The notes under the pieces: model-generated
Told to the model about the DNA's origin: nothing
What the model saw: the letters and a program-made list of their open reading frames with translations, nothing else
The model's database searches: none
Assembly: GCA_910584495.1 (NCBI GenBank)
Contig: CAJUAR010000102.1
Coordinates: 1-6,918, forward strand
Reading direction: 5' to 3'
Source: an uncultured Muribaculaceae bacterium
GTDB taxonomy: Bacteria; Bacteroidota; Bacteroidia; Bacteroidales; Muribaculaceae
Length of the DNA: 6,918 nt
In this document: one piece after another, positions 1-6,261 of the stretch
Layout: each line of letters begins with the position of its first letter
Numbering within the stretch: position 1 is the stretch's first letter
Position numbers and translations under genes: made by a program

Positions 1-2
1 AC

Positions 3-398
3 GAAGAAATGGACAAAAACACCGTCCTCTCCAAAGAGCAGAAAATCGCCAACCTCCAGAAGCAGGTAGAAGAAGCAACCGCTCTCGAAATGCCTACCCT
101 CCAGCAGAACCTCCCCATCATCGCAACCATGACAACCCTCGGTACTCTCGTCGGTCTTCTTGGTACTGTAATGGGTATGATCAAATCGTTCCAGGCTCTG
201 TCGCAGTCAGGTGCTCCCGACTCCACCGAACTCTCGACCGGTATTTCGGAGGCCCTTATCAACACCGCCTTCGGTATTGCCACCGGTGCGTTTGCCGTTA
301 TCTTCTATAACTACTATACCAACAAAATCGATAACCTCACCTACGCTATCGACGAAATCGGTTTCTCTATCGTGCAAACTTTTGCCGCTACTCACTAA
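3..398 (+). CDS. exbB: ExbB/TolQ/MotA-family proton-channel protein, C-terminal part (5' end outside window)
   Basis: This is the C-terminal part of an inner-membrane stator subunit that, with ExbD, uses the proton motive force to energise TonB. The reading frame is open to the left edge, so the ATG at 9 is probably an internal Met and the N-terminal region is missing. Counting from that Met, an amphipathic stretch (residues about 8-28) leads into a membrane helix at about 35-58 containing GLLGTVMGM, and a second helix at about 78-102 containing NTAFGIATG. T53 and T87 sit where E. coli ExbB has its two conserved pore threonines (T148 and T181). Two exbD genes and tonB follow in the same direction after a 42-nt gap, which supports ExbB over TolQ or MotA. 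The family call is firm; the exact subfamily rests on context. Confidence 0.93.
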   Translation, partial: EEMDKNTVLSKEQKIANLQKQVEEATALEMPTLQQNLPIIATMTTLGTLVGLLGTVMGMIKSFQALSQSGAPDSTELSTGISEALINTAFGIATGAFAVIFYNYYTNKIDNLTYAIDEIGFSIVQTFAATH

Positions 399-428
399 TC
401 CCTGTTTAGCCTCTAATAATCTTCTTTT

Positions 429-435
429 AAAAAGG
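429..435 (+). promoter_or_regulatory. Shine-Dalgarno-like site of the first exbD
   Basis: The bases AAAAAGG lie five nucleotides before the ATG at 441. This is the clearest purine-rich ribosome-binding site in the window; most other starts here follow only A-rich leaders, as is usual in Bacteroidetes. It supports the chosen start of the first exbD. Confidence 0.5.
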
Positions 436-440
436 TAAAT

Positions 441-1253
441 ATGGGAAAAGTAAAAATCAAAAAGAAAAGTACTCTCATCGATATGACCGCGATGAGCGAC
501 GTGACTGTTCTTTTGCTTACTTTCTTCATGTTGACTTCTACCTTCCTGCAGAAGGAACCCACCATCGTATACACCCCATCCTCTGTTTCGGAGGAGAAGG
601 TGCCGATGAACAACCTGGTCACTGTCCTCGTTTCATCTGCCGACAAGTCCGGTAAGCTCGAAGACCCCACCATTGCAGAAGGTAAACTCTTCATCTCGTT
701 CACCGGCGATGCCGACTCGACACTCTCAAGCGAAAAAATTCGCGGTCTGATGCTCGACGAAGCACTTGCTATTTACAACGACCAGCACAAGAACAACCGT
801 GTCGCACTCAACGAAGTTCAGAAAGCTGCATTCCGCTCAACAAACATGATCGGTGTGCCTTTCTCCGAACTTCCCGAGGTCCTCTCGATGTCGATTACCG
901 ACCGCGACAAATTCCTTGGCGATATGACCAATCCCAAAGTCGGAATTCCCATCGACGATAACAAAAACCGCGATGGCCGTCTCAACGACTTCCAGGTTTG
1001 GCTCAAAGCCATCTACAATGTCGCTCAGCGAATCAACAACGAACAGGCCGAAGGCCTCTCTGCAGAAGAACGCTCGCAGCTGTCCAACCTCTACACCGCT
1101 CTTATGCGTCGTGGCCAGGGCATCGCTATCAAAGCCGACAAAGACACTCCCTTCACTACCGTGCAGCTCGTCTTTGACAACCTGCAGACCATGAAGCTCA
1201 ACAAATTCAGCCTCATGACAGCCCTCAAATCTGAAAACGAACCCACTCAGTAA
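441..1253 (+). CDS. exbD: ExbD-family biopolymer transport protein, first paralogue (enlarged periplasmic region)
   Basis: A predicted stator subunit that sits in the ExbB channel and couples proton flow to TonB. A lysine-rich cytoplasmic tail (residues 1-12) precedes one membrane helix (about 15-36) with the proton-carrying aspartate at D20, in TAMSDVTVLLLTFFM. The usual TP before the aspartate is TA here. The periplasmic domain ends in the ExbD-type fold: GIAIKADKDTPFTTVQLVFDNL, residues 227-248 (β-strand then helix). Between helix and this end lie about 190 residues, so the 270-aa protein is roughly twice the size of E. coli ExbD (141 aa); the middle (about 90-215) has no motif I recognise. 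The neighbouring genes are exbB, a second exbD 8 nt downstream, and tonB. A role in the TonB stator is inferred from family and context. Confidence 0.92.
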   Translation: MGKVKIKKKSTLIDMTAMSDVTVLLLTFFMLTSTFLQKEPTIVYTPSSVSEEKVPMNNLVTVLVSSADKSGKLEDPTIAEGKLFISFTGDADSTLSSEKIRGLMLDEALAIYNDQHKNNRVALNEVQKAAFRSTNMIGVPFSELPEVLSMSITDRDKFLGDMTNPKVGIPIDDNKNRDGRLNDFQVWLKAIYNVAQRINNEQAEGLSAEERSQLSNLYTALMRRGQGIAIKADKDTPFTTVQLVFDNLQTMKLNKFSLMTALKSENEPTQ

Positions 1254-1261
1254 AGTTAACT

Positions 1262-2053
1262 ATGGCACAAATAGAACAATCCTCTGGCGGCAAAAAGAAA
1301 AAAGGCGCACAGAAAAAGATGTCTATCCATGTGGACTTTACTCCTATGGTGGACATGAACATGCTTCTGATCACTTTCTTCATGCTCTGTACTACGATGA
1401 TCAAATCGCAGACCCTGCAGATTGTCCTCCCCACAAACGAGGATGTGAAGAAAGAGCAGCAGAGTCAGGCTAAACAGTCAGAAGCTATCACTCTGATTCT
1501 CGATACCGAGTATAATGGAGACAAACCTCGTGTCGATGCCGAAACCGGCAAAACAATTCACAATATCTACTATTTTGAAGGTATTGCCGACACTACTTTC
1601 GTCACTCCCAACTACCTCCGCAAGGAGCAGTTTGTGGGCAACGTGAACCACGAAGCTCAAGGTATCCGCAAAATCCTCCGTAACAAGAACAAACAGGTTA
1701 TGGAAGAGTATGAGAAACTCAAAGAACAGTGGAAAAACAAGGAAATCACAAAAGAGGAATTCGACAAGGCTGCTAAGAAAAACGCTGCCGACTCCCTCAA
1801 GACTCGTCCTGTTGTTGTGATCAAACCCGGTCCCAACACCACTTATGAGGGCCTCATCAATGCTATCGACGAAATGAACATCAACCAGATTTCTCGTTAC
1901 AGCATCGAGTTGCCTACTCACTCCGACACCCTGTTGCTCCGTCATTACGAACAACAGCATGGCGAAACTATCATTCGTCCCACCATTCGCGCCAAAGCCG
2001 CTGCTGCACACCATGTTGCAACCGCTGCCGAAGCATCTACTGCTAACCAATAA
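1262..2053 (+). CDS. exbD: ExbD-family biopolymer transport protein, second paralogue (enlarged periplasmic region)
   Basis: A second predicted ExbD-type stator subunit, clearly diverged from the first. A lysine-rich cytoplasmic tail (residues 1-20) precedes a membrane helix (about 26-47) with the canonical signature FTPMVDMNMLLITFFM; D31 is the expected proton-carrying residue. The end of the periplasmic fold is visible as RPVVVIKPGPNTTYEGLINA (residues 182-201). Before it lies a highly charged, probably helical insert (about 131-180, rich in Lys and Glu). After it comes a tail of about 45 residues, rich in Ala and His, beyond the normal ExbD end. At 263 aa it is far longer than E. coli ExbD. 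It starts 8 nt after the first exbD and ends 12 nt before tonB, so it should be co-transcribed and possibly translationally coupled. It may form mixed stators with the first paralogue, but that is inference. Confidence 0.92.
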   Translation: MAQIEQSSGGKKKKGAQKKMSIHVDFTPMVDMNMLLITFFMLCTTMIKSQTLQIVLPTNEDVKKEQQSQAKQSEAITLILDTEYNGDKPRVDAETGKTIHNIYYFEGIADTTFVTPNYLRKEQFVGNVNHEAQGIRKILRNKNKQVMEEYEKLKEQWKNKEITKEEFDKAAKKNAADSLKTRPVVVIKPGPNTTYEGLINAIDEMNINQISRYSIELPTHSDTLLLRHYEQQHGETIIRPTIRAKAAAAHHVATAAEASTANQ

Positions 2054-2065
2054 TCTCAGACGAAA

Positions 2066-2914
2066 ATGGCAAAAGACGTAGATCTTACCTCAAAAGAGTG
2101 GCGCGAATTAGTATTCGAAGGTAAAAACAAGGAATTTGGCGCATTTAAAATGCGCGAGACCTCTGTTGCCCGCCACACTAAATCGATTGTAGTTGTTCTT
2201 ATAGCACTTGCTGTTATCCTTGTTCTCCTCATCCTTTCTGTTTCGGGTGTGTTTAACAAACCCGAAGAAGAGATGATTGCTACTGCTACTGTGCAGGAAA
2301 TTGCAACTGTCGAAACAGAAGAGGAAATTGAAGAGGAAATCGAGGAAGAACAATTCCAATTGCCCGAACCCGAAGAAATCATTGCTCCTGAAGAAGTTGC
2401 CAACCAGCAGCAAGTGACAGCCCTTCTCATCACCGAGGACGACAAGGTGGAAGAAGACAAGCAGGTCAAGAACCAGGAAGATGTGCTCAATAACGAAGCT
2501 GCCGTAGGTGCTGTCGACATCACTGAGGGTACCAATGACCTTAACAAGATTGCTATCAAGGAAGAGGTTATCGCAGCTCCTGTCGTTGAAGACGAACCCG
2601 TCAGCATCGCAATGGTTGAACAGAAACCCGAATTCGCCGGTGGCGAAGCCGCCATGTACAAATGGCTCGGTGATAACATTGTTTATCCCGCAGTTGCTGC
2701 CGAAGAAGGCGTTCAAGGTCGTGTTGTTGTTGAATTCGTTGTAGGCAAGGACGGTTCGATTACCAACGTTCGCGTGGTTCGTCCCCGTCACCCCGCCCTC
2801 GACAAAGAAGCTGTCCGTGTGATCAAGGCTATGCCTAAATGGATTCCCGGACGTAACAACGGCCAGCCTGTTAAGGTTACCTACACTCTGCCGGTATCCT
2901 TCAAGCTCCAGTAA
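2066..2914 (+). CDS. tonB: TonB energy transducer
   Basis: An inner-membrane-anchored protein that spans the periplasm and transmits energy from ExbB/ExbD to TonB-dependent outer-membrane receptors (SusC-type, siderophore and cobalamin transporters in this phylum). The cytoplasmic N-terminus (1-40) carries ELVFEGKNKEFGAFKMR, typical of Bacteroidetes TonB. One membrane helix follows at about 41-62. The linker (about 65-185) is dominated by Glu and Val, with the repeat EEEIEEEIEEE at 85-95, where E. coli TonB has Pro-Lys/Pro-Glu repeats. The C-terminal TonB domain (about 190-281) has all expected landmarks: the PEFAGGEAAMYKWL lead-in, YP at 207-208, VQGRVVVEFVVGKDGSI, LDKEAVRVIKAMPKWIPGRN, and the final LPVSF strand. 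Last gene of the operon; a terminator starts about 20 nt after its stop. Confidence 0.96.
   Translation: MAKDVDLTSKEWRELVFEGKNKEFGAFKMRETSVARHTKSIVVVLIALAVILVLLILSVSGVFNKPEEEMIATATVQEIATVETEEEIEEEIEEEQFQLPEPEEIIAPEEVANQQQVTALLITEDDKVEEDKQVKNQEDVLNNEAAVGAVDITEGTNDLNKIAIKEEVIAAPVVEDEPVSIAMVEQKPEFAGGEAAMYKWLGDNIVYPAVAAEEGVQGRVVVEFVVGKDGSITNVRVVRPRHPALDKEAVRVIKAMPKWIPGRNNGQPVKVTYTLPVSFKLQ
2318..2350 (+). repeat. Short tandem repeat in tonB encoding the Glu-rich linker
   Basis: Two near-identical 12-bp units (GAAGAGGAAATT at 2318-2329, GAAGAGGAAATC at 2330-2341) and a degenerate third, GAGGAAGAA. They encode EEEI-EEEI-EEE in the periplasmic linker. Such an in-frame repeat can change linker length without breaking the gene. 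Confidence 0.75.
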
Positions 2915-2934
2915 TCGCTTTTGAACTCCATATC

Positions 2935-2975
2935 TACGCGGCCGGACATTTTGCCCGGCCGCGTAAATTTTGTTT
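2935..2975 (+). terminator. Intrinsic terminator of the exbB-exbD-exbD-tonB operon
   Basis: A perfect 11-bp GC-rich stem (2935-2945 with 2955-2965) encloses a 9-nt loop and is followed on the + strand by the T-rich run AATTTTGTTT. It lies 20 nt after the tonB stop and just before the next promoter, so it separates the two transcription units. Confidence 0.9.
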
Positions 2976-2982
2976 ATGCCTT

Positions 2983-3014
2983 TTTGCAATGTCGGCCTTA
3001 TTTCCGTATTTTTG
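2983..3014 (+). promoter_or_regulatory. Bacteroidetes-type promoter of the esterase gene
   Basis: A TTTG at 2983-2986 (inside TTTTTG) and a perfect TAnnTTTG box (TATTTTTG, 3007-3014) are separated by 20 nt, which matches the known Bacteroidetes -33/-7 layout (19-21 nt). Transcription should begin near 3017-3018, giving a leader of about 27 nt before the ATG at 3045. The -33 element starts only a few bases after the tonB terminator. Confidence 0.75.
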
Positions 3015-3044
3015 CACACTCATGTTTTGTTCGGCTAAATCGTT

Positions 3045-4352
3045 ATGAACCGTTTATTGATTTTTTTCTTTTACATGGCGGTATTCTTCTCCGCTATGGC
3101 AAAGCACATAGTCATCGATGACACCTTGCGTTGTTCGGAAATTTACCCGGCAACAGTCCATCCCTTTCAAATTACAGTTCCCGACGAATACATTGATGCT
3201 GAACCGGCTGCACTCTATCTGGGTCTCGACGGCGTGCTTTGTAATGCCCCTGCTGTGATTGATTCGCTAATGCGGTGCGGCATAATGCCGTGTACCATTG
3301 GTGTTTTTCTTCAACCGGGCGTTGCCAGGAATGACAGTGGCAAGGTTGTCAGATATAATCGCAGCAATGAATTTGATGCGTGCGATGCTCGTTTAGCACA
3401 ATTTTTGACAACTGAACTCCTTCCTCTCGTTGAAGGACGACGGCTCGACGACGGAAGGTGTATTCATTTGAGCAACAAGCCTTCGGAGCGAATGATTTTC
3501 GGACTAAGCAGCGGAGGTATAGCGGCTTTTGTCGCTGCCTGGCACAGACCCGATATTTTTGGAAAAGTGTTCAGCGGTTGCGGCACCTTTGTGCCTATGA
3601 GGGGCGGCAACGACCTTGAAGCCATTGTGCGCAAGCACGAACCCAAACCATTGCGTGTTTTCCTCCAAGATGGCTACTCCGACACTTGGAATCCCACATT
3701 TGGCAGCTGGTACGAGCATAACCTGCTGCTTGCTTCGGCTCTTCGGTTCGCGGGCTATGATTGCGCTTTCGACTGGGCTGAAGGTGGACATAGTGTCCGC
3801 AGGGCTTCTGAGATATTCAGGGATGTTTTGAAATGGATGTGGCGTCCCGACACCATTCCCTCGCCCACAGGCAATGAGTTGATGGGCGAGCTCTTGCTTG
3901 ATGGAGAAATGTGGCAGCCGGAACGGTTTTGTCAGCAACTGCAACCCGAAAAGTATGCCGTCTATCCCGATTCTTCTTTCCGTGTATATGCCTCAGACAG
4001 GAGCAACTGGCTCATGCAGGAACTCCTTTCTTCCGACGGACATCCCTATGCCGCACAGCGTTTCTATTGGCTTCATAGCTACGACAACGACCCTCTTCAA
4101 CCTTCAGGCATGGCTTTCGACAGCAGGGGTAACTTATGGGTTGCCACAAAGGCCGGTATTCAAATCTGCGACCAAAATGGCCGTGTTCGTGGCATTGTGG
4201 GTCTTCCACTTGGCATGAAAGGGGACATCACCATAATCATTTCTTCCGGGTTGGTGACTATTGTCGATTCTTCGGGAAATTCATACAAGCGTAGATTCAA
4301 TGTCGAAGCTCCGGTTCCCGGTGTGCGCCCGCAGTCGCAGGGTGTCGGATAG
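3045..4352 (+). CDS. Secreted esterase-family (alpha/beta hydrolase) protein with SMP-30-like C-terminus
   Basis: A 435-aa predicted exported hydrolase of the putative-esterase family (esterase D / enterochelin-esterase-like). A signal peptide is visible at residues 1-19 (hydrophobic core LLIFFFYMAVFF, AMA cleavage motif; no lipobox). The esterase domain covers about 35-268: a strand and loop PAALYLGLDGVL, the nucleophile elbow GLSSGG with catalytic S155, an acid candidate D209 or D213 in LQDGYSDTWN, and the catalytic His H249 in WAEGGHS. Residues about 285-435 resemble part of an SMP-30/gluconolactonase β-propeller, with the clear motif PSGMAFDSRGNLWVATKAGIQICDQNG split over 353-379. Only about one blade is obvious, far short of six. 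Ten cysteines follow the signal peptide, unusual for this phylum. It has its own promoter and no co-directional partner nearby, so the substrate (sugar ester, siderophore or other) cannot be named. Confidence 0.85.
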   Translation: MNRLLIFFFYMAVFFSAMAKHIVIDDTLRCSEIYPATVHPFQITVPDEYIDAEPAALYLGLDGVLCNAPAVIDSLMRCGIMPCTIGVFLQPGVARNDSGKVVRYNRSNEFDACDARLAQFLTTELLPLVEGRRLDDGRCIHLSNKPSERMIFGLSSGGIAAFVAAWHRPDIFGKVFSGCGTFVPMRGGNDLEAIVRKHEPKPLRVFLQDGYSDTWNPTFGSWYEHNLLLASALRFAGYDCAFDWAEGGHSVRRASEIFRDVLKWMWRPDTIPSPTGNELMGELLLDGEMWQPERFCQQLQPEKYAVYPDSSFRVYASDRSNWLMQELLSSDGHPYAAQRFYWLHSYDNDPLQPSGMAFDSRGNLWVATKAGIQICDQNGRVRGIVGLPLGMKGDITIIISSGLVTIVDSSGNSYKRRFNVEAPVPGVRPQSQGVG

Positions 4353-4431
4353 AAGGGTGCCACAGACTGTTTTAGAGCTATATTGGTTATTAGTATTGTT
4401 TAAAAATGATGATGAGCTTGTACTATTGATG

Positions 4432-4462
4432 ATTGATAGAGGTACTCGTTCAGATATATTTG
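4432..4462 (+). promoter_or_regulatory. Bacteroidetes-type promoter of dtd, predicted near-leaderless start
   Basis: A perfect TAnnTTTG box (TATATTTG, 4455-4462) lies 19 nt downstream of ATTG (4432-4435), a one-base variant of the -33 TTTG. With the usual geometry transcription starts near 4465-4466, only four or five nucleotides before the dtd ATG at 4470. The whole 117-nt gap 4353-4469 is AT-rich. I see nothing else convincing in it, including no clear terminator for the esterase gene. Confidence 0.65.
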
Positions 4463-4469
4463 GATAGTT

Positions 4470-4922
4470 ATGAGAATTGTAATTCAACGCGTCACCGAAG
4501 CTTCGGTGACAATCGACGGAAAACTCCACAGCTCCATTGGCAAGGGCATGATGGTGCTCGTAGGCGTTGCTGTAGGTGATACGCCCGATGATGCGCGATG
4601 GCTGGCCGCCAAGACTGCCGCACTCCGCATTTTTGACGACGAGGCAGGAGTGATGAACCGTTCGGTGGTGGATGTCGGCGGCGACATACTTGCCGTGAGC
4701 CAGTTCACACTTAACGCATCGACACGCAAGGGCAACCGTCCGAGCTACATCCGCGCTGCCGGTCACGACCTTGCCGTGCCTCTCTATGAGCTTTTCTGCA
4801 GCGAATGTGGCCGTCTGACGGGCAAGGATGTCCCGACCGGGGTCTTCGGGGCGGATATGAAAGTGGCCCTCGTCAACGATGGTCCTGTGACTATAATCAT
4901 AGACTCGGGTCTGAAGGAATAA
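4470..4922 (+). CDS. dtd: D-aminoacyl-tRNA deacylase
   Basis: A cytoplasmic homodimeric proofreading enzyme that removes D-amino acids (and glycine mischarged on tRNA-Ala) from tRNAs, keeping translation homochiral. At 150 aa it has the full family length. The family N-terminus MRIVIQRVTEASVTIDG is intact. The active-site SQFT motif is at 77-80 with T80, followed by the conserved STRKGNRPS stretch (84-92). The cross-subunit Gly-cisPro motif lies in NDGPVT (G138-P139, residues 136-141), and the GVFGADM block (124-130) precedes it. The start is certain: an in-frame stop at 4437-4439 lies upstream with no other ATG between. It converges on serS, 45 nt away; both act on tRNA charging, but opposite strands argue against co-regulation. 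Confidence 0.97.
   Translation: MRIVIQRVTEASVTIDGKLHSSIGKGMMVLVGVAVGDTPDDARWLAAKTAALRIFDDEAGVMNRSVVDVGGDILAVSQFTLNASTRKGNRPSYIRAAGHDLAVPLYELFCSECGRLTGKDVPTGVFGADMKVALVNDGPVTIIIDSGLKE
4491..4510. repeat. Perfect 20-bp palindrome inside the 5' end of dtd
   Basis: GTCACCGAAG is followed directly by its exact reverse complement CTTCGGTGAC. In RNA it can fold as an 8-bp stem with an AGCU tetraloop, starting about 21 nt after the A of the start codon. It encodes VTEASVT, a stretch conserved in the family, so protein constraint explains part of it but not the matching third positions. Confidence 0.8.
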
Positions 4923-4947
4923 AAAGCGGGGGCTTTCGGCCCCCGCT
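4920..4947 (-). terminator. Intrinsic terminator of serS, shared hairpin with dtd
   Basis: A perfect 9-bp stem AGCGGGGGC/GCCCCCGCT (4925-4933 with 4939-4947) closes a 5-nt loop. Read leftwards it ends in TTTTTATT, a proper U-tract 20 nt after the serS stop. Read rightwards only a weak T-rich stretch follows, so termination of dtd here is probable but less certain. The U-tract on the minus strand overlaps the dtd TAA stop. Confidence 0.88.
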
Positions 4948-4967
4948 GAATGTATTGGTTTGCTGAA

Positions 4968-6239
4968 TCAGTCTATGATGTCGAAGCCTGTGTATTTGCG
5001 GAGGCATTCGGGAACGATGATGCCTTCGGGGGTCTGGAAGTCCTCCAGGATGGCGGCTACGATGCGTGGCAGGGCGAGAGCCGAGCCGTTGAGGGTGTGG
5101 CAGAGATGTGTTTTCTTGTCCTCGCCACGGTAACGGCATTTGAGGCGGTTGGCCTGGTAGGTTTCGAAGTTGGAAACCGATGAAACTTCGAGCCAGCGTT
5201 GCTGGGCTGCGGAGTAAACCTCAAAGTCGAAAGTGATGGCGGATGTGAAGCTCATGTCGCCGCCGCACAGACGCAGTATGTGCCATGGCAGGCCGAGTTT
5301 TTCGAGCAGACCCTGTACATGGTCCTTCATCTCTTCGAGGGCCGCATAGCTGTTTTCGGGTTTCTCGATGCGAACAATCTCCACCTTGTCGAACTGGTGC
5401 AGACGGTTAAGGCCGCGCACATCCTTGCCGTAGCTGCCGGCTTCGCGGCGGAAGCATGCCGAGTAGGCGCAGTTTTTGATGGGCAGACGGTCGTTGGGAA
5501 TGATGACGTCGCGGTAGAGGTTGGTGACAGGCACCTCGGCGGTGGGGATGAGATAGAGTTTGTCGAGATTGCAGAGGTACATCTGGCCTTCTTTGTCAGG
5601 CAGCTGGCCGGTGCCGTAGCCCGATGCTTCGTTGACAACGTATGGTGGTTGTACTTCGAGATAACCGGCTTTCGAAGCCTCGTCGAGGAAGAACTGGATG
5701 AGGGCTCGCTGCAGTTTGGCGCCTTTGCCAAGGTAGACAGGGAATCCGGCTCCGGTAATCTTCACGCCAAGGTCGAAGTCGATAAGGTTGTATTTCTTTG
5801 CTAATTCCCAGTGGGGCAGTGCGTCGGGACCGAGTTCGGGAATGGGGCCTCCGGTCTTTTCAACCACATTATCGGCGGCACTTGTACCGGCGGGAACGCC
5901 GGAGTAGGGGATGTTGGGAATGTTGAGAAGTTCCTCGCGGATTTCGCCCTCGGTTCGGGCAAGTTCTTCGGCAAGGGCTTTCTGTTCTTCTTTGAGCACT
6001 GCCACTCCTGCCTTTGCGGCTTCGGCTTCTTCTTTGTTGCCGGCCTTCAGGGCTTTGCCAATTTCGGCGGCTTTGCGATTGAGCTCGGCGGCGGCATTGT
6101 CATTTTTGAGCTGCAGCTGACGGCGAAGATCGTCGAGTGCGAGCACGCGGGCAATAGGTTTCTGCCCGTCGAATCCTTTCACAGCCAGTCGCTCAACGAT
6201 GAATTGAGGGTCGGCTTTGATTTGCTGTAGTGTAAGCAT
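4968..6239 (-). CDS. serS: Seryl-tRNA synthetase
   Basis: A class II aminoacyl-tRNA synthetase that charges tRNA-Ser (and tRNA-Sec where present) with serine, in the cytoplasm as a homodimer. The start at 6239 gives MLTLQQIKADPQFIVERLA, the normal family N-terminus, and 423 aa, the normal length. Residues about 1-110 form the tRNA-binding antiparallel coiled coil (Ala/Glu/Lys-rich, about 35-105). The catalytic core follows: motif 1 around 165-202, the serine-site TAE at 233-235, motif 2 FRREAGSYG (263-271) with its conserved Arg, and motif 3 NGSALALPR (384-392) with R392. The ending TPEGIIVPECLRKYTGFDII is typical. It follows yqeY after 22 nt, with an A-rich leader and no clear Shine-Dalgarno site, so the two are probably co-transcribed. 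Confidence 0.98.
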   Translation of the reverse strand: MLTLQQIKADPQFIVERLAVKGFDGQKPIARVLALDDLRRQLQLKNDNAAAELNRKAAEIGKALKAGNKEEAEAAKAGVAVLKEEQKALAEELARTEGEIREELLNIPNIPYSGVPAGTSAADNVVEKTGGPIPELGPDALPHWELAKKYNLIDFDLGVKITGAGFPVYLGKGAKLQRALIQFFLDEASKAGYLEVQPPYVVNEASGYGTGQLPDKEGQMYLCNLDKLYLIPTAEVPVTNLYRDVIIPNDRLPIKNCAYSACFRREAGSYGKDVRGLNRLHQFDKVEIVRIEKPENSYAALEEMKDHVQGLLEKLGLPWHILRLCGGDMSFTSAITFDFEVYSAAQQRWLEVSSVSNFETYQANRLKCRYRGEDKKTHLCHTLNGSALALPRIVAAILEDFQTPEGIIVPECLRKYTGFDIID

Positions 6240-6261
6240 CGATATTGTTGGTTTTATTTCT

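Noticed and set aside
2108..3019. Long minus-strand ORF of 303 codons opposite tonB
   Set aside because: It is the antisense shadow of tonB, runs through the terminator hairpin, and has a composition dictated by the Glu-rich linker (Phe/Leu runs). No family resemblance.
4369..4381. GTTTTAGAGCTAT, identical to the first 13 bases of the type II-A (S. pyogenes Cas9) CRISPR repeat and guide scaffold
   Set aside because: It is a single copy in an AT-rich intergenic region. The following bases diverge from the repeat, and there is no second repeat, spacer or cas gene. Most likely coincidence; a vector or scaffold contaminant would continue the match further.
4261..4467. Plus-strand 68-codon ORF ending just before dtd
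   Set aside because: Its first half is an out-of-frame reading of the esterase gene and its end lies in the dtd promoter. No ribosome-binding site or motif.
4281..4766. Minus-strand ORF of 161 codons spanning the end of the esterase gene and the start of dtd
   Set aside because: It overlaps two well-supported genes on the opposite strand, crosses a promoter, and shows no family features.
5199..5804. Plus-strand ORFs opposite serS and yqeY (also 5811-6230 and 6217-6702)
   Set aside because: Shadows of confidently identified serS and yqeY on the other strand, with no recognisable protein features.
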